Source: Pseudomonadota bacterium | GTDB taxonomy: Bacteria; Pseudomonadota; Gammaproteobacteria; Burkholderiales; Methylophilaceae | Direction of reading: 5' to 3' | Assembly: GCA_029782295.1 (NCBI GenBank) | Contig: JAKOVB010000053.1 | Coordinates: forward strand, 85,632 to 149,631 | Length of the DNA stretch: 64,000 nt | Shown here: positions 1 through 9,389 of the stretch, piece by piece | Numbering within the stretch: position 1 is the stretch's first letter | Layout of the letters: the number at the start of each line of letters is the position of its first letter | Translations under genes and position numbers: made by a program | The notes under the pieces: model-generated | The model's input: only the letters and a program-made list of their open reading frames with translations | Database searches by the model: none | Told to the model about the DNA's origin: nothing

Positions 1-2694
1 GGACCCGCGGGGCGGCAATGGTTTGCGGGAAGGCCTTGCCGTCCCTGCACTGGCGGCAATGGAGCGGTTTGCGGAAGGCCGGGAAAGAGCAGGGCTGGAA
101 CTGCCCCCTGGCAACTTGAACACACTGACCGATTCAATCAGGGTCTGAGCCTGTTCTTCCAGGGATTCAGCTGCTGCGGCTGCCTCCTCAACCAGCGCGG
201 CATTCTGCTGAGTGACTTCGTCCATCTGGGTGACGGCCTGGTTGACCTGGTCGATGCCGGAGCTCTGTTCGACAGAAGCGGCGGTGATTTCGGCCATGAT
301 GTCCGTGACCCGCTTGACCGAGGTGACGACCTCATCCATGGTCGAACCAGCCTGTTCGACCAGCTTGGAGCCATCCTCGACCTTTTCGACGGAGTCGGAG
401 ATCAGTTGCTTGATTTCCTTGGCGGCGGCGGCGGAGCGTTGTGCGAGGTTGCGCACTTCACCCGCCACGACGGCGAAGCCACGACCCTGTTCGCCGGCGC
501 GGGCAGCTTCCACCGCGGCGTTCAGCGCGAGGATATTGGTCTGGAAGGCGATGCCATCGATGACGCTGATGATGTCCACGATCTTGCGCGAGGATTCGTT
601 GATGGCTGACATGGTATTCACTACCTCGCCGACCACTTCGCCGCCCTTCACGGCGACGCCGGAGGCGGCGGAAGCCATCTGGTTGGCCTGCTTGGCGTTC
701 TCGGCGTTCTGTTTCACGGTGGAAGCGAGTTCTTCCATGCTGGAGGCGGTTTCTTCCAGACTGGACGCCTGCTCTTCAGTGCGCTGCGAGAGATCCATGT
801 TGCCTGCGGCAATTTCCTTGGCGGCGGTATTGATGGATTCGGCTGCCGTCTTGATCTGTTCGATCAGGTTGCGCAGGTTTTCGACCGTGGCGTTGGAGTC
901 GTCCTTGAGTTGGCCGAAGGTGCCGAAGTACTCATTGGTGATGCTTTCAGTCAGATCACCACGGGAGAGGGCGTTCAGCACGCGAACAACTTCGTTCAGG
1001 CCGATATCGCTGGTTTCCAGCAGTTTGTTCATGCCTTCGGCCAGTGTCTTGAAGAAACCTTCCTTGTTGGAACTGTCGAGGCGGGTCTTGAAGTCACCCA
1101 TGACCGCTGCTTCGACGACCTGGGAGATTTCCTGCTCGACGCCGACTTCCGCGGTGCGGTCAATCCATTCGGCTACAGCGCCAAGACGATCGCCCTTGTC
1201 GTTGATAACCGGGTTGGCGGTGACCCGCAGGTTGCGGCCACCCACGACGAGGTTGGCCGTGTAAGAACTGGTGAAGGTGGACAGCATGCGAGCCTGATGC
1301 GACGGATCCTTGTGGAAGCCATCGATATTGGTGCCTACCAGACTGTTGGCAGAGAAATTCGGCAACTGCTTGCGGATGTCGGCCTCTGCACCAGACAGGG
1401 TCTTGACCACGGCCTTGTTGACGTAAATGATGTTGCGCTCGTTGTCGGCGATCATCACGCCGGTGCTGACATTGTCCAGGGCGATACGGACACGCAGGTT
1501 CTCTTCCGCCAGCTGGCGTTCGCGCTCCTGTGCTGCCAGTTCTTCCGTAATGTTGGCCCATTCGACCACAGCACCCAGACGTTCCCCCTTTTCGTCGATG
1601 ACAGGGTTTGCACTGAGACGGAAGGTGAGGCCTGCGACCTTGATCTGAGTCGTATAAGTGCTGGTAAAGGTGGAAAGCAGGTTGCGCTGATGTGATGGGT
1701 TCTTGTGGAAACCGTCAATATTGGTCCCCATCAGTGTGCTGACATTGAAGCTTGGCAGCACCTTCTTCAAATCAGCCTCTGCAGCGGTCAGCATAGTCAC
1801 GATGGACTTGTTCATGTAGATGATGTTGAGGTCGGTGTCCGCCATCATCACGTTGGTCGATACGTTGTCCAGTGCAACCTTGATACGCGTGGTTTCCTGG
1901 GCGATCTTTCGGGTTTCGTTCATGTCATAGCCCAGTTTGATCTGGACAGATCGCAAGGCTTGCAGGACGTGGCCGACTTCATCGTTTCTCGACATGTCGA
2001 AGTGAATGTTCAGATTGCCTTCCGAGACGGTTCGCAGATGGCGAGCAGTCTGTTGCAGTGGTTTCAGCAACATGCCGGAAATGAACAGATAGCCCCCGAT
2101 GGCACCAAGGAGGCCCACCATGATGGCCAGAAACTGATAGTGTGACGCAAGTCCAAGCTTCATGCTGGCTGCCAGGAACAGCAGACTGAGGAGTGGGAGA
2201 GCGAATGCCGAGATGAGCTTGAGGTTCAGCGGCATGTCGATCAGGGTCTTGCTCAGGCGGGCTGTCAGCGGTGCCTTTGGGAAGACCCCCTGGTTCCACT
2301 GGCTGTACAGGGCGCTGGCGGATTCGATTTGCGCCCGGCTTGGCTTGTTTCGTACCGACATGTAGCCGGTCACCTGGCCGTTTTCACGCAGCGGTGTGAC
2401 GTTGGCTTCTACCCAGTAGAAATCGCCGTTCTTGCAACGGTTTTTAACGATCCCGGTCCATGGGCGGCCAGCTTTGACGGTATTCCACAGGTCCTCGAAG
2501 GCAATCGCCGGCATATCCGGATGGCGGACGATATTGTGGTTAACACCGATGAGTTCTGCCTCGGTAAACCCGCTGATGCGCAGGAAGTCTCGATTGACCG
2601 AAGTGATGTTACCTTTCAGGTCGGTCGTCGATACGATGGTGTCCGTGTCGGTCAGAACGTATTCGTTCGTGGTGACGGGCATGTTGATTCTCAT
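1..2694 (-). CDS. PAS-containing methyl-accepting chemotaxis protein (Aer-like), 3' end cut by window edge
   Basis: An energy or redox-sensing chemoreceptor that should signal through the CheA/CheW encoded upstream in the same operon. The start at 2694 ([12 protein letters not shown]) follows a GAGGAG ribosome site. The N-terminus is an Aer-type PAS domain (about residues 10-120, with [13 protein letters not shown] and [10 protein letters not shown]), followed by a hydrophobic membrane region. Next come two further PAS domains that are near copies of each other, 131 codons apart (about 1545-1895 and 1150-1500; both contain GTNIDGFHK). The C-terminal MCP signalling domain carries the conserved hairpin ([37 protein letters not shown], in two overlapping pieces around position 400-560). 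The frame is still open at base 1, after a Ser/Pro-rich tail, so the protein's true C-terminus lies outside. Family assignment is firm; the stimulus is inferred from the Aer-type PAS only. Confidence 0.9.
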   Translation of the reverse strand, partial: MRINMPVTTNEYVLTDTDTIVSTTDLKGNITSVNRDFLRISGFTEAELIGVNHNIVRHPDMPAIAFEDLWNTVKAGRPWTGIVKNRCKNGDFYWVEANVTPLRENGQVTGYMSVRNKPSRAQIESASALYSQWNQGVFPKAPLTARLSKTLIDMPLNLKLISAFALPLLSLLFLAASMKLGLASHYQFLAIMVGLLGAIGGYLFISGMLLKPLQQTARHLRTVSEGNLNIHFDMSRNDEVGHVLQALRSVQIKLGYDMNETRKIAQETTRIKVALDNVSTNVMMADTDLNIIYMNKSIVTMLTAAEADLKKVLPSFNVSTLMGTNIDGFHKNPSHQRNLLSTFTSTYTTQIKVAGLTFRLSANPVIDEKGERLGAVVEWANITEELAAQERERQLAEENLRVRIALDNVSTGVMIADNERNIIYVNKAVVKTLSGAEADIRKQLPNFSANSLVGTNIDGFHKDPSHQARMLSTFTSSYTANLVVGGRNLRVTANPVINDKGDRLGAVAEWIDRTAEVGVEQEISQVVEAAVMGDFKTRLDSSNKEGFFKTLAEGMNKLLETSDIGLNEVVRVLNALSRGDLTESITNEYFGTFGQLKDDSNATVENLRNLIEQIKTAAESINTAAKEIAAGNMDLSQRTEEQASSLEETASSMEELASTVKQNAENAKQANQMASAASGVAVKGGEVVGEVVNTMSAINESSRKIVDIISVIDGIAFQTNILALNAAVEAARAGEQGRGFAVVAGEVRNLAQRSAAAAKEIKQLISDSVEKVEDGSKLVEQAGSTMDEVVTSVKRVTDIMAEITAASVEQSSGIDQVNQAVTQMDEVTQQNAALVEEAAAAAESLEEQAQTLIESVSVFKLPGGSSSPALSRPSANRSIAASAGTARPSRKPLPPRGS

Positions 2695-2712
2695 GGGATT
2701 CTCCTCTAAATC

Positions 2713-3210
2713 CTACGCACTAACACTGTCGATGAGCGCCATTTCCTGGCTGTTCATCAGACTTTCGATATTGACCAGAATGAGCATGCGATCATCCACG
2801 GTACCCAGCCCGACCAGATACTTGGTATCGATGGTGGATACCAGATCGGGTACGGCTCTTACCTGAGAGGCCTGCAGGGTAATGACGTCCGAGACGCCGT
2901 CTACCACGATGCCGACGATGCGCCCGCTCAGGTTGAGGATGATGACGACCGTGAATTCGTTGTATTCGACCTTGCCCAGGTTGAAGCGTACCCGCAGATC
3001 TACGATCGGGACGATGGTGCCGCGCAGGTTGATGACGCCCTTGATGAAGTCCGGGGTGTTCGCGATCTTGGTGACTGCGTCATAGCCACGAATTTCCTGG
3101 ACTTTGAGAATCTCGATCCCGTATTCCTCGCTACCGAGGACGAACGTGAGGTATTCACCCACAGGGGCATTCGAAACCTGGTCGATTGTTTCAGTACTGC
3201 TGGCGTTCAT
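2713..3210 (-). CDS. cheW: chemotaxis coupling protein CheW
   Basis: The 165-residue CheW adaptor links chemoreceptors to the kinase CheA in the polar array. The sequence has the CheW/SH3-like core: [24 protein letters not shown], then the hallmark [22 protein letters not shown] (each read here as adjoining segments), and DGVSDVI. The ATG at 3210 follows a strong AAGGAGGAG. It sits 21 bases after cheA and 18 bases before the PAS-MCP on the same strand, so it is part of one transcription unit. Length is normal for the family. The assignment is secure. Confidence 0.96.
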   Translation of the reverse strand: MNASSTETIDQVSNAPVGEYLTFVLGSEEYGIEILKVQEIRGYDAVTKIANTPDFIKGVINLRGTIVPIVDLRVRFNLGKVEYNEFTVVIILNLSGRIVGIVVDGVSDVITLQASQVRAVPDLVSTIDTKYLVGLGTVDDRMLILVNIESLMNSQEMALIDSVSA

Positions 3211-3231
3211 TGCTCCTCCTTTGCCAGTCCG

Positions 3232-5622
3232 CTAGATATTGCCTTGGCCGAGCTTGATCAGCGTCGGCACATCCAGAATCAGGGCGACGGTACCATCCCC
3301 CATGATGGTCGCGCCCGAAACCCCGACCACCTTGCGGAAGTTGGTTTCCAGGCTCTTGATCACGACCTGTTGCTGGCCGACCAATGCGTCGACAAACAAT
3401 GCTGCCTTCTTGCCGTCCGCCTCGATCAATACCAGGACGCCCTGACATGGATCGGTGACTTCGGTCGGCATGTTGAACAACTGGTGCAGGGCGATGATGG
3501 GCAGGTACTCCCCGCGCACATGCACCATGTGACCCTGGCCGGTGACGGTCTTGAGATCTTCCTGTCGGGGTTGCAGCGTTTCCACGATCAGGTTCAACGG
3601 GATGACGTAAATGCTCTTTCCCAAGGCGACTGACATGCCATCCAGTATGGCTAGTGTCAGGGGCAAACGGATCGTCATGGTCGTGCCGACCCCGGGCGCA
3701 GAACCGATCTGGACATCGCCGCCCATCTCGGTGATGTTGCGCTTGACGACGTCCATGCCCACGCCACGGCCCGATACATCGGTCACGACTTCGGCGGTCG
3801 AGAATCCTGGCTCGAAAATCAGCATCCAGACCTCATTGTCAGACATCCCTTCATGGGCATTCAGGCCACGCTCCATGGCCTTGCTGAGGATGCGTTCGCG
3901 GTTGAGGCCGGCACCGTCATCCGAGACCTCGATGACGACTGCACCGCCCTGGTTGGATGCTGACAGGGTAATCGTGCCTTTGGCAGGCTTGCCGGCTGCA
4001 ATACGCTTTTCGGCGGTTTCGATGCCGTGGTCCAGGCTGTTGCGTACCAGATGGGTCAGCGGATCTGCAATTTTTTCGATGAGGCTCTTGTCCAGTTCGG
4101 TGGTGTCACCCACCGTGACTAACTCGACCTGCTTATGCAACTTGCCTGCCAGATCGCGTACCACTCTGGGGAAGCGGCTGAACACGAAGCTGATCGGCAT
4201 CATGCGGATCGACATGACCGATTCCTGCAGGTCACGCGTGTTGCGTTCCAGTTGGGCGAGGCCGCTATGCAGGGACTCATACAGGATGGCATCCACCTCA
4301 GAGGCCGTTTGTGCCAGCATCGCCTGCGTGATGACCAGTTCACCGACAAGGTTGATGAGCTGATCTACGCGTTCGACGCCCACCCGAATAGACGTTTCAC
4401 CTGTAGAGGCTGCTGGCGTTTTCTCCTTCGCCTTGACAGGTGGGGCAGCTTTGTTCGTGGCAACGGGAAGAACAGGGGTCGAGGGTGGAGATGCAGGTTG
4501 CTGAATCGGGACAAAGAACCCATATCCGTCGCCCTCCGTGACATCTGCCTGCGCTGCCGCAGTCTGGGCTGGCAGATCGGTAAAGAAGCCGTAACCATCG
4601 TTGTCAGTGCCCACGGTTTGTGCTGACGAACCTTCAGTGGGCAGATCGGTAAAGAAGCCATATCCGGAATCCTTTACGCCGGTCGTCTCCGGTAATGGCT
4701 CGAAGAATCCATATCCGTCGTCCTGAGCTAATGCCGCTGTTGCAGCTACGGAGGGTGTTTCCGGTAGTGGTTCGAAGAATCCAAAACTGTTGTCTTCTTC
4801 AGCCGGAGGGGAAATGATGGAGTCAGGGGATGAAACGACCGATACGGTGAAGTCTTCAGGGTCGGCAACGAAAGAGAGCAGATCCTGAATATCTTCCAGA
4901 GATTCTGTCGTGGTCAGTTGGAAGCGCCACTCGATAAGCGGCTTGACCTTCTTTCCCTTTTTTTCCTTTTTGTCTTTCTTCTTTTTTTCTTGATCTTCGG
5001 CGGGTTCGGCGAGGATCACGAGTTCGCCGATTCTCTCGAATTCGGATTTCAGGTTCGCGAGGCCGGATTCACGCTTGAGGAAGGATTTTCCAGGACGGAA
5101 AACGATTTCATAGATGTTGGTGGAAGACTCAATCAGGACTTCAGCGTTGTCTTTGGCCGCTGGCGCCGCCATCGCTGCCGGTTGAGGCTCGGCTGAAACG
5201 GTTGGCGGGGTTTCGGCTACAGGAGGGGGAGATTCGTCCTGTGTCAGGGCTCGTAATTTTTCGCATACGGCCTCGGCTACTGCAGGGTCGGCATCCGTCC
5301 CCTTGACGTGGCAATCCAGCTGGTCCTTGAGGACATCTGTCGCTTCAAGGAATACATCGATCATTTCGACCCGGGGGGCCATTTCGCCCTTGCGCAGGCG
5401 ATCGAGCAGATTTTCAAGGACATGGGTGACTTCGGTCATGTCCGTGAAGCCAAATGTCCCGCTCCCTCCCTTGATGGAGTGGGCGGCACGGAAAATGGCA
5501 TTCATTTCCTCGATGTCGGGATTGTCGACATCCATTTCCAGTAGCAGGCGTTCCATTTCAGCCAAATGCTCAGCGCTCTCCTCGAAGAACACCTGGTAAA
5601 ACTGGCTCATGTCGATGCTCAT
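3232..5622 (-). CDS. cheA: chemotaxis histidine kinase CheA with a repeat-bearing linker
   Basis: The 796-residue kinase autophosphorylates on the P1 histidine and passes phosphate to CheY. P1 (residues about 5-105) contains the phosphosite in RAAHSIKGGSG (His48). A P2-like region follows, interrupted by a lysine-rich stretch at about 212-227. The linker at 279-373 holds five copies of a GYGFF-type motif (see repeat entry). From about 410 come the dimerisation domain P3, the ATPase P4 (N box LVRNSLDHGIE, G boxes DDGAGL and GRGVGMDVV) and the CheW-like P5 to the C-terminus. The start at 5622 has GAGGAGAG upstream; a second in-frame Met lies at 5610. The operon position between cheY and cheW supports the role. 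The long linker makes it larger than E. coli CheA (about 650). Confidence 0.96.
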   Translation of the reverse strand: MSIDMSQFYQVFFEESAEHLAEMERLLLEMDVDNPDIEEMNAIFRAAHSIKGGSGTFGFTDMTEVTHVLENLLDRLRKGEMAPRVEMIDVFLEATDVLKDQLDCHVKGTDADPAVAEAVCEKLRALTQDESPPPVAETPPTVSAEPQPAAMAAPAAKDNAEVLIESSTNIYEIVFRPGKSFLKRESGLANLKSEFERIGELVILAEPAEDQEKKKKDKKEKKGKKVKPLIEWRFQLTTTESLEDIQDLLSFVADPEDFTVSVVSSPDSIISPPAEEDNSFGFFEPLPETPSVAATAALAQDDGYGFFEPLPETTGVKDSGYGFFTDLPTEGSSAQTVGTDNDGYGFFTDLPAQTAAAQADVTEGDGYGFFVPIQQPASPPSTPVLPVATNKAAPPVKAKEKTPAASTGETSIRVGVERVDQLINLVGELVITQAMLAQTASEVDAILYESLHSGLAQLERNTRDLQESVMSIRMMPISFVFSRFPRVVRDLAGKLHKQVELVTVGDTTELDKSLIEKIADPLTHLVRNSLDHGIETAEKRIAAGKPAKGTITLSASNQGGAVVIEVSDDGAGLNRERILSKAMERGLNAHEGMSDNEVWMLIFEPGFSTAEVVTDVSGRGVGMDVVKRNITEMGGDVQIGSAPGVGTTMTIRLPLTLAILDGMSVALGKSIYVIPLNLIVETLQPRQEDLKTVTGQGHMVHVRGEYLPIIALHQLFNMPTEVTDPCQGVLVLIEADGKKAALFVDALVGQQQVVIKSLETNFRKVVGVSGATIMGDGTVALILDVPTLIKLGQGNI
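4504..4788 (-). repeat. five GYGFF-type repeats in the CheA linker
   Basis: Coding repeat within cheA, residues about 279-373. Copies read SFGFFEPLPE, GYGFFEPLPE, GYGFFTDLP, GYGFFTDLP and GYGFFVPIQQP, with an acidic or glycine residue before each and variable Ala/Thr/Ser-rich spacers of 7-16 residues. Unequal spacing suggests short linear binding motifs on a disordered tether rather than a folded repeat domain. The binding partner is not evident from the sequence. Confidence 0.85.
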
Positions 5623-5660
5623 CGTCTCTCCTCGTTAAGCGACATGGACATGAGTGATCG

Positions 5661-6026
5661 TTATCCGATGACTTTTTTGACGACTTCAAGCAGTTTTGCG
5701 GGGTCAAAAGGCTTGACCAGCCAGCCGGTGGCGCCAGCAGCACGTCCCTGGGCCTTCATTGCATCCCCGGATTCGGTGGTCAGCATCAGAACGGGTGTAG
5801 TCTTGTACTGGGGCAGGTTGCGCAGGTTCTTGATCAGGGTCAGGCCATCCATGCGCGGCATGTTCTGGTCGGTGAAAATCATGTCGAATGATTTGGACTT
5901 GGCCTTGTCGAGGCCATCCTGACCATCCACCGCCTCGGTCACGTCATAACCGGCGCTTTTGAGGGTGAATGAAACCATCTGCCGAATGGAGGCTGAATCA
6001 TCAACGGTAAGGATGGATTTCGCCAT
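5661..6026 (-). CDS. cheY: response regulator CheY-like
   Basis: A single receiver domain of 121 residues that accepts phosphate from CheA and would bind the flagellar switch. Visible signature residues are the acidic pair in TVDDSAS, the phospho-acceptor Asp in DMIFTDQNMPRMDG, the Thr in LMLTTES and the Lys in WLVKPFDPAKL. I place the start at the ATG at 6026 (MAKSILTVDD), six bases after GGAGAG. An upstream in-frame TTG would add only two residues. It lies between the membrane MCP and cheA on the same strand. There is no output domain, so it is CheY rather than a transcription factor. Confidence 0.94.
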   Translation of the reverse strand: MAKSILTVDDSASIRQMVSFTLKSAGYDVTEAVDGQDGLDKAKSKSFDMIFTDQNMPRMDGLTLIKNLRNLPQYKTTPVLMLTTESGDAMKAQGRAAGATGWLVKPFDPAKLLEVVKKVIG

Positions 6027-6108
6027 GTGCAACTCTCCTTATTAAAACATCCCGGAACAACCTATCCTGTTCGGGAATCAAGTCAATCATGTGAACAAAA
6101 ACTTCTAA

Positions 6109-7356
6109 TTAAAACAATTCGATATCGCCTGCGTCTACATTCACCTGCTTGACCGGATTATGGCGTGACTTCTCGATCAGATCAGTCATTTCCTGAATGG
6201 CACCACGCAGGCGTGCCAGACGGTCGTTTTCAACCTGATGGCTCTGCTCGATGTTAGCGATACCCTCGATGATCGATTTGATGATGTCCATGCGCCTGCC
6301 GGCATGCCCAACCAGCTGTGTCGCCAGATCCTGGAACTGCAGTGTGGTGATCGCAGTGTGAACGTTGTATTCCACATCCTGCGTCGATACGGCAAGTTCC
6401 TCGGTTGCCTCAACCATGCTCTGGTTGATCTCCTGGATGTGGACAATCATGCCTTCGACGTTCTGCTTGGATTGCAAGGCGAAGTTCATGTCCTTGGAAG
6501 ACATCTTCTTGATCAGGTCCTCTGCCTGACCGACGGAGTGGTTGACATCCGCCATGTGAGTACGGATTTCCGTACTGAACTCACTGGAGCGCAGGGAGAG
6601 TTTTCGCACTTCATCCGCGACCACGGCGAAGCCCCGCCCGGCTTCACCGGCGCGCGCCGCTTCGATGGCTGCATTGAGTGCAAGCAGGTTGGTTTGGCTG
6701 GCGATGCCTTCGACTTCATTCAGGATGTCGTTGATTTTTGACATTTCCCTGGCGATTTCATCCATCTTCATCACCAGTTCCATGCCCAGTTTGCTACCCT
6801 GAATGGTATTGTCTACGAACAGGGTGAGCGTCTGTGAGGTATCGGAGAGAAATTTCTCAAGTGTCACGTTGCCCGAATTAGCTTCGGACATTTCTGTCTC
6901 TGCACCGTCGGAAACGTTGTTTTCTTCAGGCTGTCCGTGCTGGCCTCTTTGCGTCAATTGCAGCACAAGATCATGTTGACGTCGTGTGGTGGCTTCAAGC
7001 CCAGTGAAACTGTTGATGAGCTTCAGAATCGCGTCATCCAGCAATTCCCGTAACTGGGACAGCTCGGTTTGAGTATCGCTGATCTGGCCACTGAATTCTT
7101 CATGAAGGATGCGAAGCAGGCCATCAAAGCTGTCAGCCAGACTGGAGATCTCAGTGTCGATGGCGCGCGGTTTCCATTCACGCTTATCCCGCTTAGGGAA
7201 AGTGGATATCAGAAGCGTCATCCAGGCGATGAAGCCAGCCGCAAGGACGGAAATCTGCGGCGCGTTAAGCGGGGCATTGTCTCCGGCAAGCAATATCAAC
7301 GCCGACATCATGGCGGCAGAGATCAACAAGCCGATAACGATCGGTTTCTTTTGCAT
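6109..7356 (-). CDS. membrane-anchored methyl-accepting chemotaxis protein with minimal sensor
   Basis: 415 residues. Two hydrophobic segments near the N-terminus (about 6-24 and 34-50) leave almost no periplasmic loop, so the protein probably senses from the membrane or cytoplasm. The C-terminal half carries the MCP signalling hairpin ([32 protein letters not shown] in two abutting parts, about residues 220-250). The extreme C-terminus is acidic and hydrophobic (AGDIELF) and does not fit the NWETF-type CheR tether. A clear ribosome site is lacking at 7356; translation may be coupled to the STAS gene 27 bases upstream. It is followed by cheY. The ligand is unknown. Confidence 0.88.
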   Translation of the reverse strand: MQKKPIVIGLLISAAMMSALILLAGDNAPLNAPQISVLAAGFIAWMTLLISTFPKRDKREWKPRAIDTEISSLADSFDGLLRILHEEFSGQISDTQTELSQLRELLDDAILKLINSFTGLEATTRRQHDLVLQLTQRGQHGQPEENNVSDGAETEMSEANSGNVTLEKFLSDTSQTLTLFVDNTIQGSKLGMELVMKMDEIAREMSKINDILNEVEGIASQTNLLALNAAIEAARAGEAGRGFAVVADEVRKLSLRSSEFSTEIRTHMADVNHSVGQAEDLIKKMSSKDMNFALQSKQNVEGMIVHIQEINQSMVEATEELAVSTQDVEYNVHTAITTLQFQDLATQLVGHAGRRMDIIKSIIEGIANIEQSHQVENDRLARLRGAIQEMTDLIEKSRHNPVKQVNVDAGDIELF

Positions 7357-7383
7357 GAGTAGCCTGATGCGCTCTGGAAATGC

Positions 7384-7689
7384 TCAGGAAATGGTAAACA
7401 GCTTGTCGAAATTCGCAATCTCGAGAATTTGACGTACCGAACCTGAGGTCTTTGTGATGCTGAGCTTGACGTTGCGTGCGGTAACCCTGTCTTTCAGCAG
7501 CAGCAGCATACCAAGTGCGGAACTGTCCAGATAGTCGACCCCAGCCATGTCGATTTCGAGATTTTGCACAGACGGCTTCTGGAGCAGAGCCTCATACCCC
7601 TCGCGGAATTCGCGATGGGAATTGAAGTCGAATCGACCAGTTAATGAGAGCGTTGCATTCTCGTTATTCAGGCGTTGCGTAACTTGCAT
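7384..7689 (-). CDS. STAS-domain protein (anti-sigma factor antagonist-like)
   Basis: 101 residues with the STAS fold pattern of SpoIIAA/RsbV-type antagonists: LSLTGRFDFNSHREF near residue 15 and the conserved phosphosite region NLEIDMAGVDYLDSSALGMLLLL, whose DSSALG serine is the usual phosphorylation target. It is the first gene of the chemotaxis operon. No cognate anti-sigma kinase or phosphatase lies in the window, so its partner is unknown. Its leader has a run of nine G directly before the ATG in place of an ordinary ribosome site (see the regulatory entry). Confidence 0.88.
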   Translation of the reverse strand: MQVTQRLNNENATLSLTGRFDFNSHREFREGYEALLQKPSVQNLEIDMAGVDYLDSSALGMLLLLKDRVTARNVKLSITKTSGSVRQILEIANFDKLFTIS

Positions 7690-7690
7690 A

Positions 7691-7757
7691 CCCCCCCCCG
7701 GATTTTATTTAAGTTATATGTGGATAAGTTTATACGGTAATCGTGATGACGAGTCAA
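7691..7757 (-). promoter_or_regulatory. promoter and G-tract leader of the chemotaxis operon
   Basis: On the minus strand TTGACT (7752-7757) is separated by exactly 17 bases from TATAAA (7729-7734), a near-consensus sigma70 promoter placed eight bases after the fabI stop codon. The start of transcription should be near 7722. The leader contains a perfect DnaA-box 9-mer (TTATCCACA, 7719-7727) and nine consecutive G (7691-7699) two bases upstream of the STAS start. I see no sigma28 (FliA) promoter, although that is the usual choice for chemotaxis genes in enterics. Confidence 0.7.
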
Positions 7758-7764
7758 CGAGTTG

Positions 7765-8559
7765 TCACGCCATCGATTCCACCGAACCAGCGGCTGTGGT
7801 ATTCATGCCGCCATCGACATAAGTGATCTCACCGGTCACGCCGCTGGCCAGATCGCTGCACAGGAACGCGGAGACGTTGCCGACTTCTTCGATCGTGACG
7901 TTGCGACGCAACGGAGCATGACGTTCATTGAAATCCATCATCTTGTCGAATCCGGCGATACCGGAGGCGGCGAGCGTCTTGATCGGGCCAGCGGATACCG
8001 CGTTTACGCGGATGCCCTTGGGCCCCAGGCTCTGGGCCATGTAGCGGACGTTGGCTTCCAGGCTGGCCTTGGCGACTCCCATCACGTTGTAGTTGGGCAT
8101 GGTGCGTTCCGCCCCCAGATAGCTGATGGTCAGCAGGGAGGCGTTGCGGCCCAGCATCATGGGAAGTGCGGCCTTGGCGAGAGCTGCGAAGCTATAGGAA
8201 CTGACATCGTGGGCAATGCGGAAATTCTCGCGGGTGACGCCATCCAGATAGTCGCCGGCGAGGGCCTCTTTCGGTGCGAATGCAACGGAGTGAACGATGA
8301 TGTCCAGACCATCCCACTTCTTGGCGAGGTTTTCGAATACCGCTGCGATCTGGCCGTCGTCGGTGACGTCGCATTGCAGGACGATGTCGGAACCGAATTC
8401 TGCGGCGAGCTTGGTGACGCGGTCTTGCAGCTTCTCGGTCTGGTAGGTGAATGCGAGTTCCGCACCTTCACGCTTCATGGCCTCGGCAATGCCGTAAGCG
8501 ATAGAGCGGTTGCTGAGTAAGCCAACAATCAGTGCGCGTTTTCCAGAGAGGAATCCCAT
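7765..8559 (-). CDS. fabI: enoyl-[acyl-carrier-protein] reductase (NADH), FabI
   Basis: 264-residue short-chain dehydrogenase that performs the last reduction of type II fatty acid elongation. FabI-specific features are the divergent nucleotide loop [13 protein letters not shown], the catalytic Tyr and Lys in the pattern Y-x6-K ([13 protein letters not shown]), and [11 protein letters not shown], as in E. coli FabI. The ATG at 8559 is preceded by AAGGGT, and the upstream permease gene ends 11 bases earlier, so fabI is the last gene of the mltD-opp unit. Length matches the family (about 260). Confidence 0.97.
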   Translation of the reverse strand: MGFLSGKRALIVGLLSNRSIAYGIAEAMKREGAELAFTYQTEKLQDRVTKLAAEFGSDIVLQCDVTDDGQIAAVFENLAKKWDGLDIIVHSVAFAPKEALAGDYLDGVTRENFRIAHDVSSYSFAALAKAALPMMLGRNASLLTISYLGAERTMPNYNVMGVAKASLEANVRYMAQSLGPKGIRVNAVSAGPIKTLAASGIAGFDKMMDFNERHAPLRRNVTIEEVGNVSAFLCSDLASGVTGEITYVDGGMNTTAAGSVESMA

Positions 8560-8570
8560 AGTTTTACCCT

Positions 8571-9389
8571 TTAACTTTTTGTTCTTGGATCGAGTGCATC
8601 TCGCAACCCTTCACCCAGCAAATTATAACCTAATACCGTGATGAGTATCGCCATTCCGGGGAAGGCGGACAGCCACCAGGCAAACTGGATGTACTCCTTG
8701 CCATCCGTCAGGATGTTGCCCCAGGAGGCTTGTGGGGGTTGCACGCCAAGACCGAGAAAACTCAGGCTGGATTCGACCAGCACTGCACTGGCGATGCCGA
8801 GCACGGTGCTGACGATGATGGGAGTCAGGCTGTTAGGGAGCAAATGCCTGAAGATCAACCGGAAGTTCCGTGCGCCCAGCGTTTCCGCAGCCAGCACGTA
8901 TTCGCGCTCGCGCAGGCTGAGGAACTCGGCGCGGACCAGGCGGGTAACCCCCATCCAGGAGGTCAGGCCGATGACGATCATGATGTTCCAGATTGACGGT
9001 GTCAGAAAGGCGATGACAGCGAGGATGAGGAAGAAAGTCGGAATAGACAGCATGATGTCGACCAGACGCATGATGACGACATCGATCCAGCCGCGATAGA
9101 AACCGGATATGGCGCCAAGGATCACGCCAATGAAGGTGGCGATGCCGACGGCGACGAAGCCGACCAGAAGGGAAATGCGGGCGCCGAACAGCATGCGTGA
9201 GAATACGTCCCGCCCCAAACCGTCCGTGCCCATCCAGTGTGTGGTGGACGGTGCGAGCAGGATGGACTTGACGTCGATGGCATCCGGGTCATAGGGGGCG
9301 ATCCATGGGGCCAGTGCCGCCAGTACGAGGATCGTGGCGATGATGGCAAATCCCCATTGGGCGAGCGGGTTGGACAAGGCGCGGTTCAT
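8571..9389 (-). CDS. peptide ABC transporter permease (DppC/OppC/YejE type)
   Basis: 272 residues. An inner-membrane permease with six predicted membrane segments, the N-terminal [14 protein letters not shown] segment typical of OppC-type subunits, and the ABC-binding EAA loop ([24 protein letters not shown]). It should pair with the OppB-type permease just upstream; its ATG overlaps that gene's stop by four bases (ATGA). No ATPase subunit is encoded in the window, so the ATPase must come from elsewhere. The substrate is likely a peptide, by family only. Confidence 0.93.
   Translation of the reverse strand: MNRALSNPLAQWGFAIIATILVLAALAPWIAPYDPDAIDVKSILLAPSTTHWMGTDGLGRDVFSRMLFGARISLLVGFVAVGIATFIGVILGAISGFYRGWIDVVIMRLVDIMLSIPTFFLILAVIAFLTPSIWNIMIVIGLTSWMGVTRLVRAEFLSLREREYVLAAETLGARNFRLIFRHLLPNSLTPIIVSTVLGIASAVLVESSLSFLGLGVQPPQASWGNILTDGKEYIQFAWWLSAFPGMAILITVLGYNLLGEGLRDALDPRTKS

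Noticed and set aside
212..1264. 350-residue open frame on the plus strand
   Set aside because: It is antisense to the PAS-MCP, low-complexity (Ser/Ala/Arg/Thr), and has no family signature. The minus-strand frame is the real gene.
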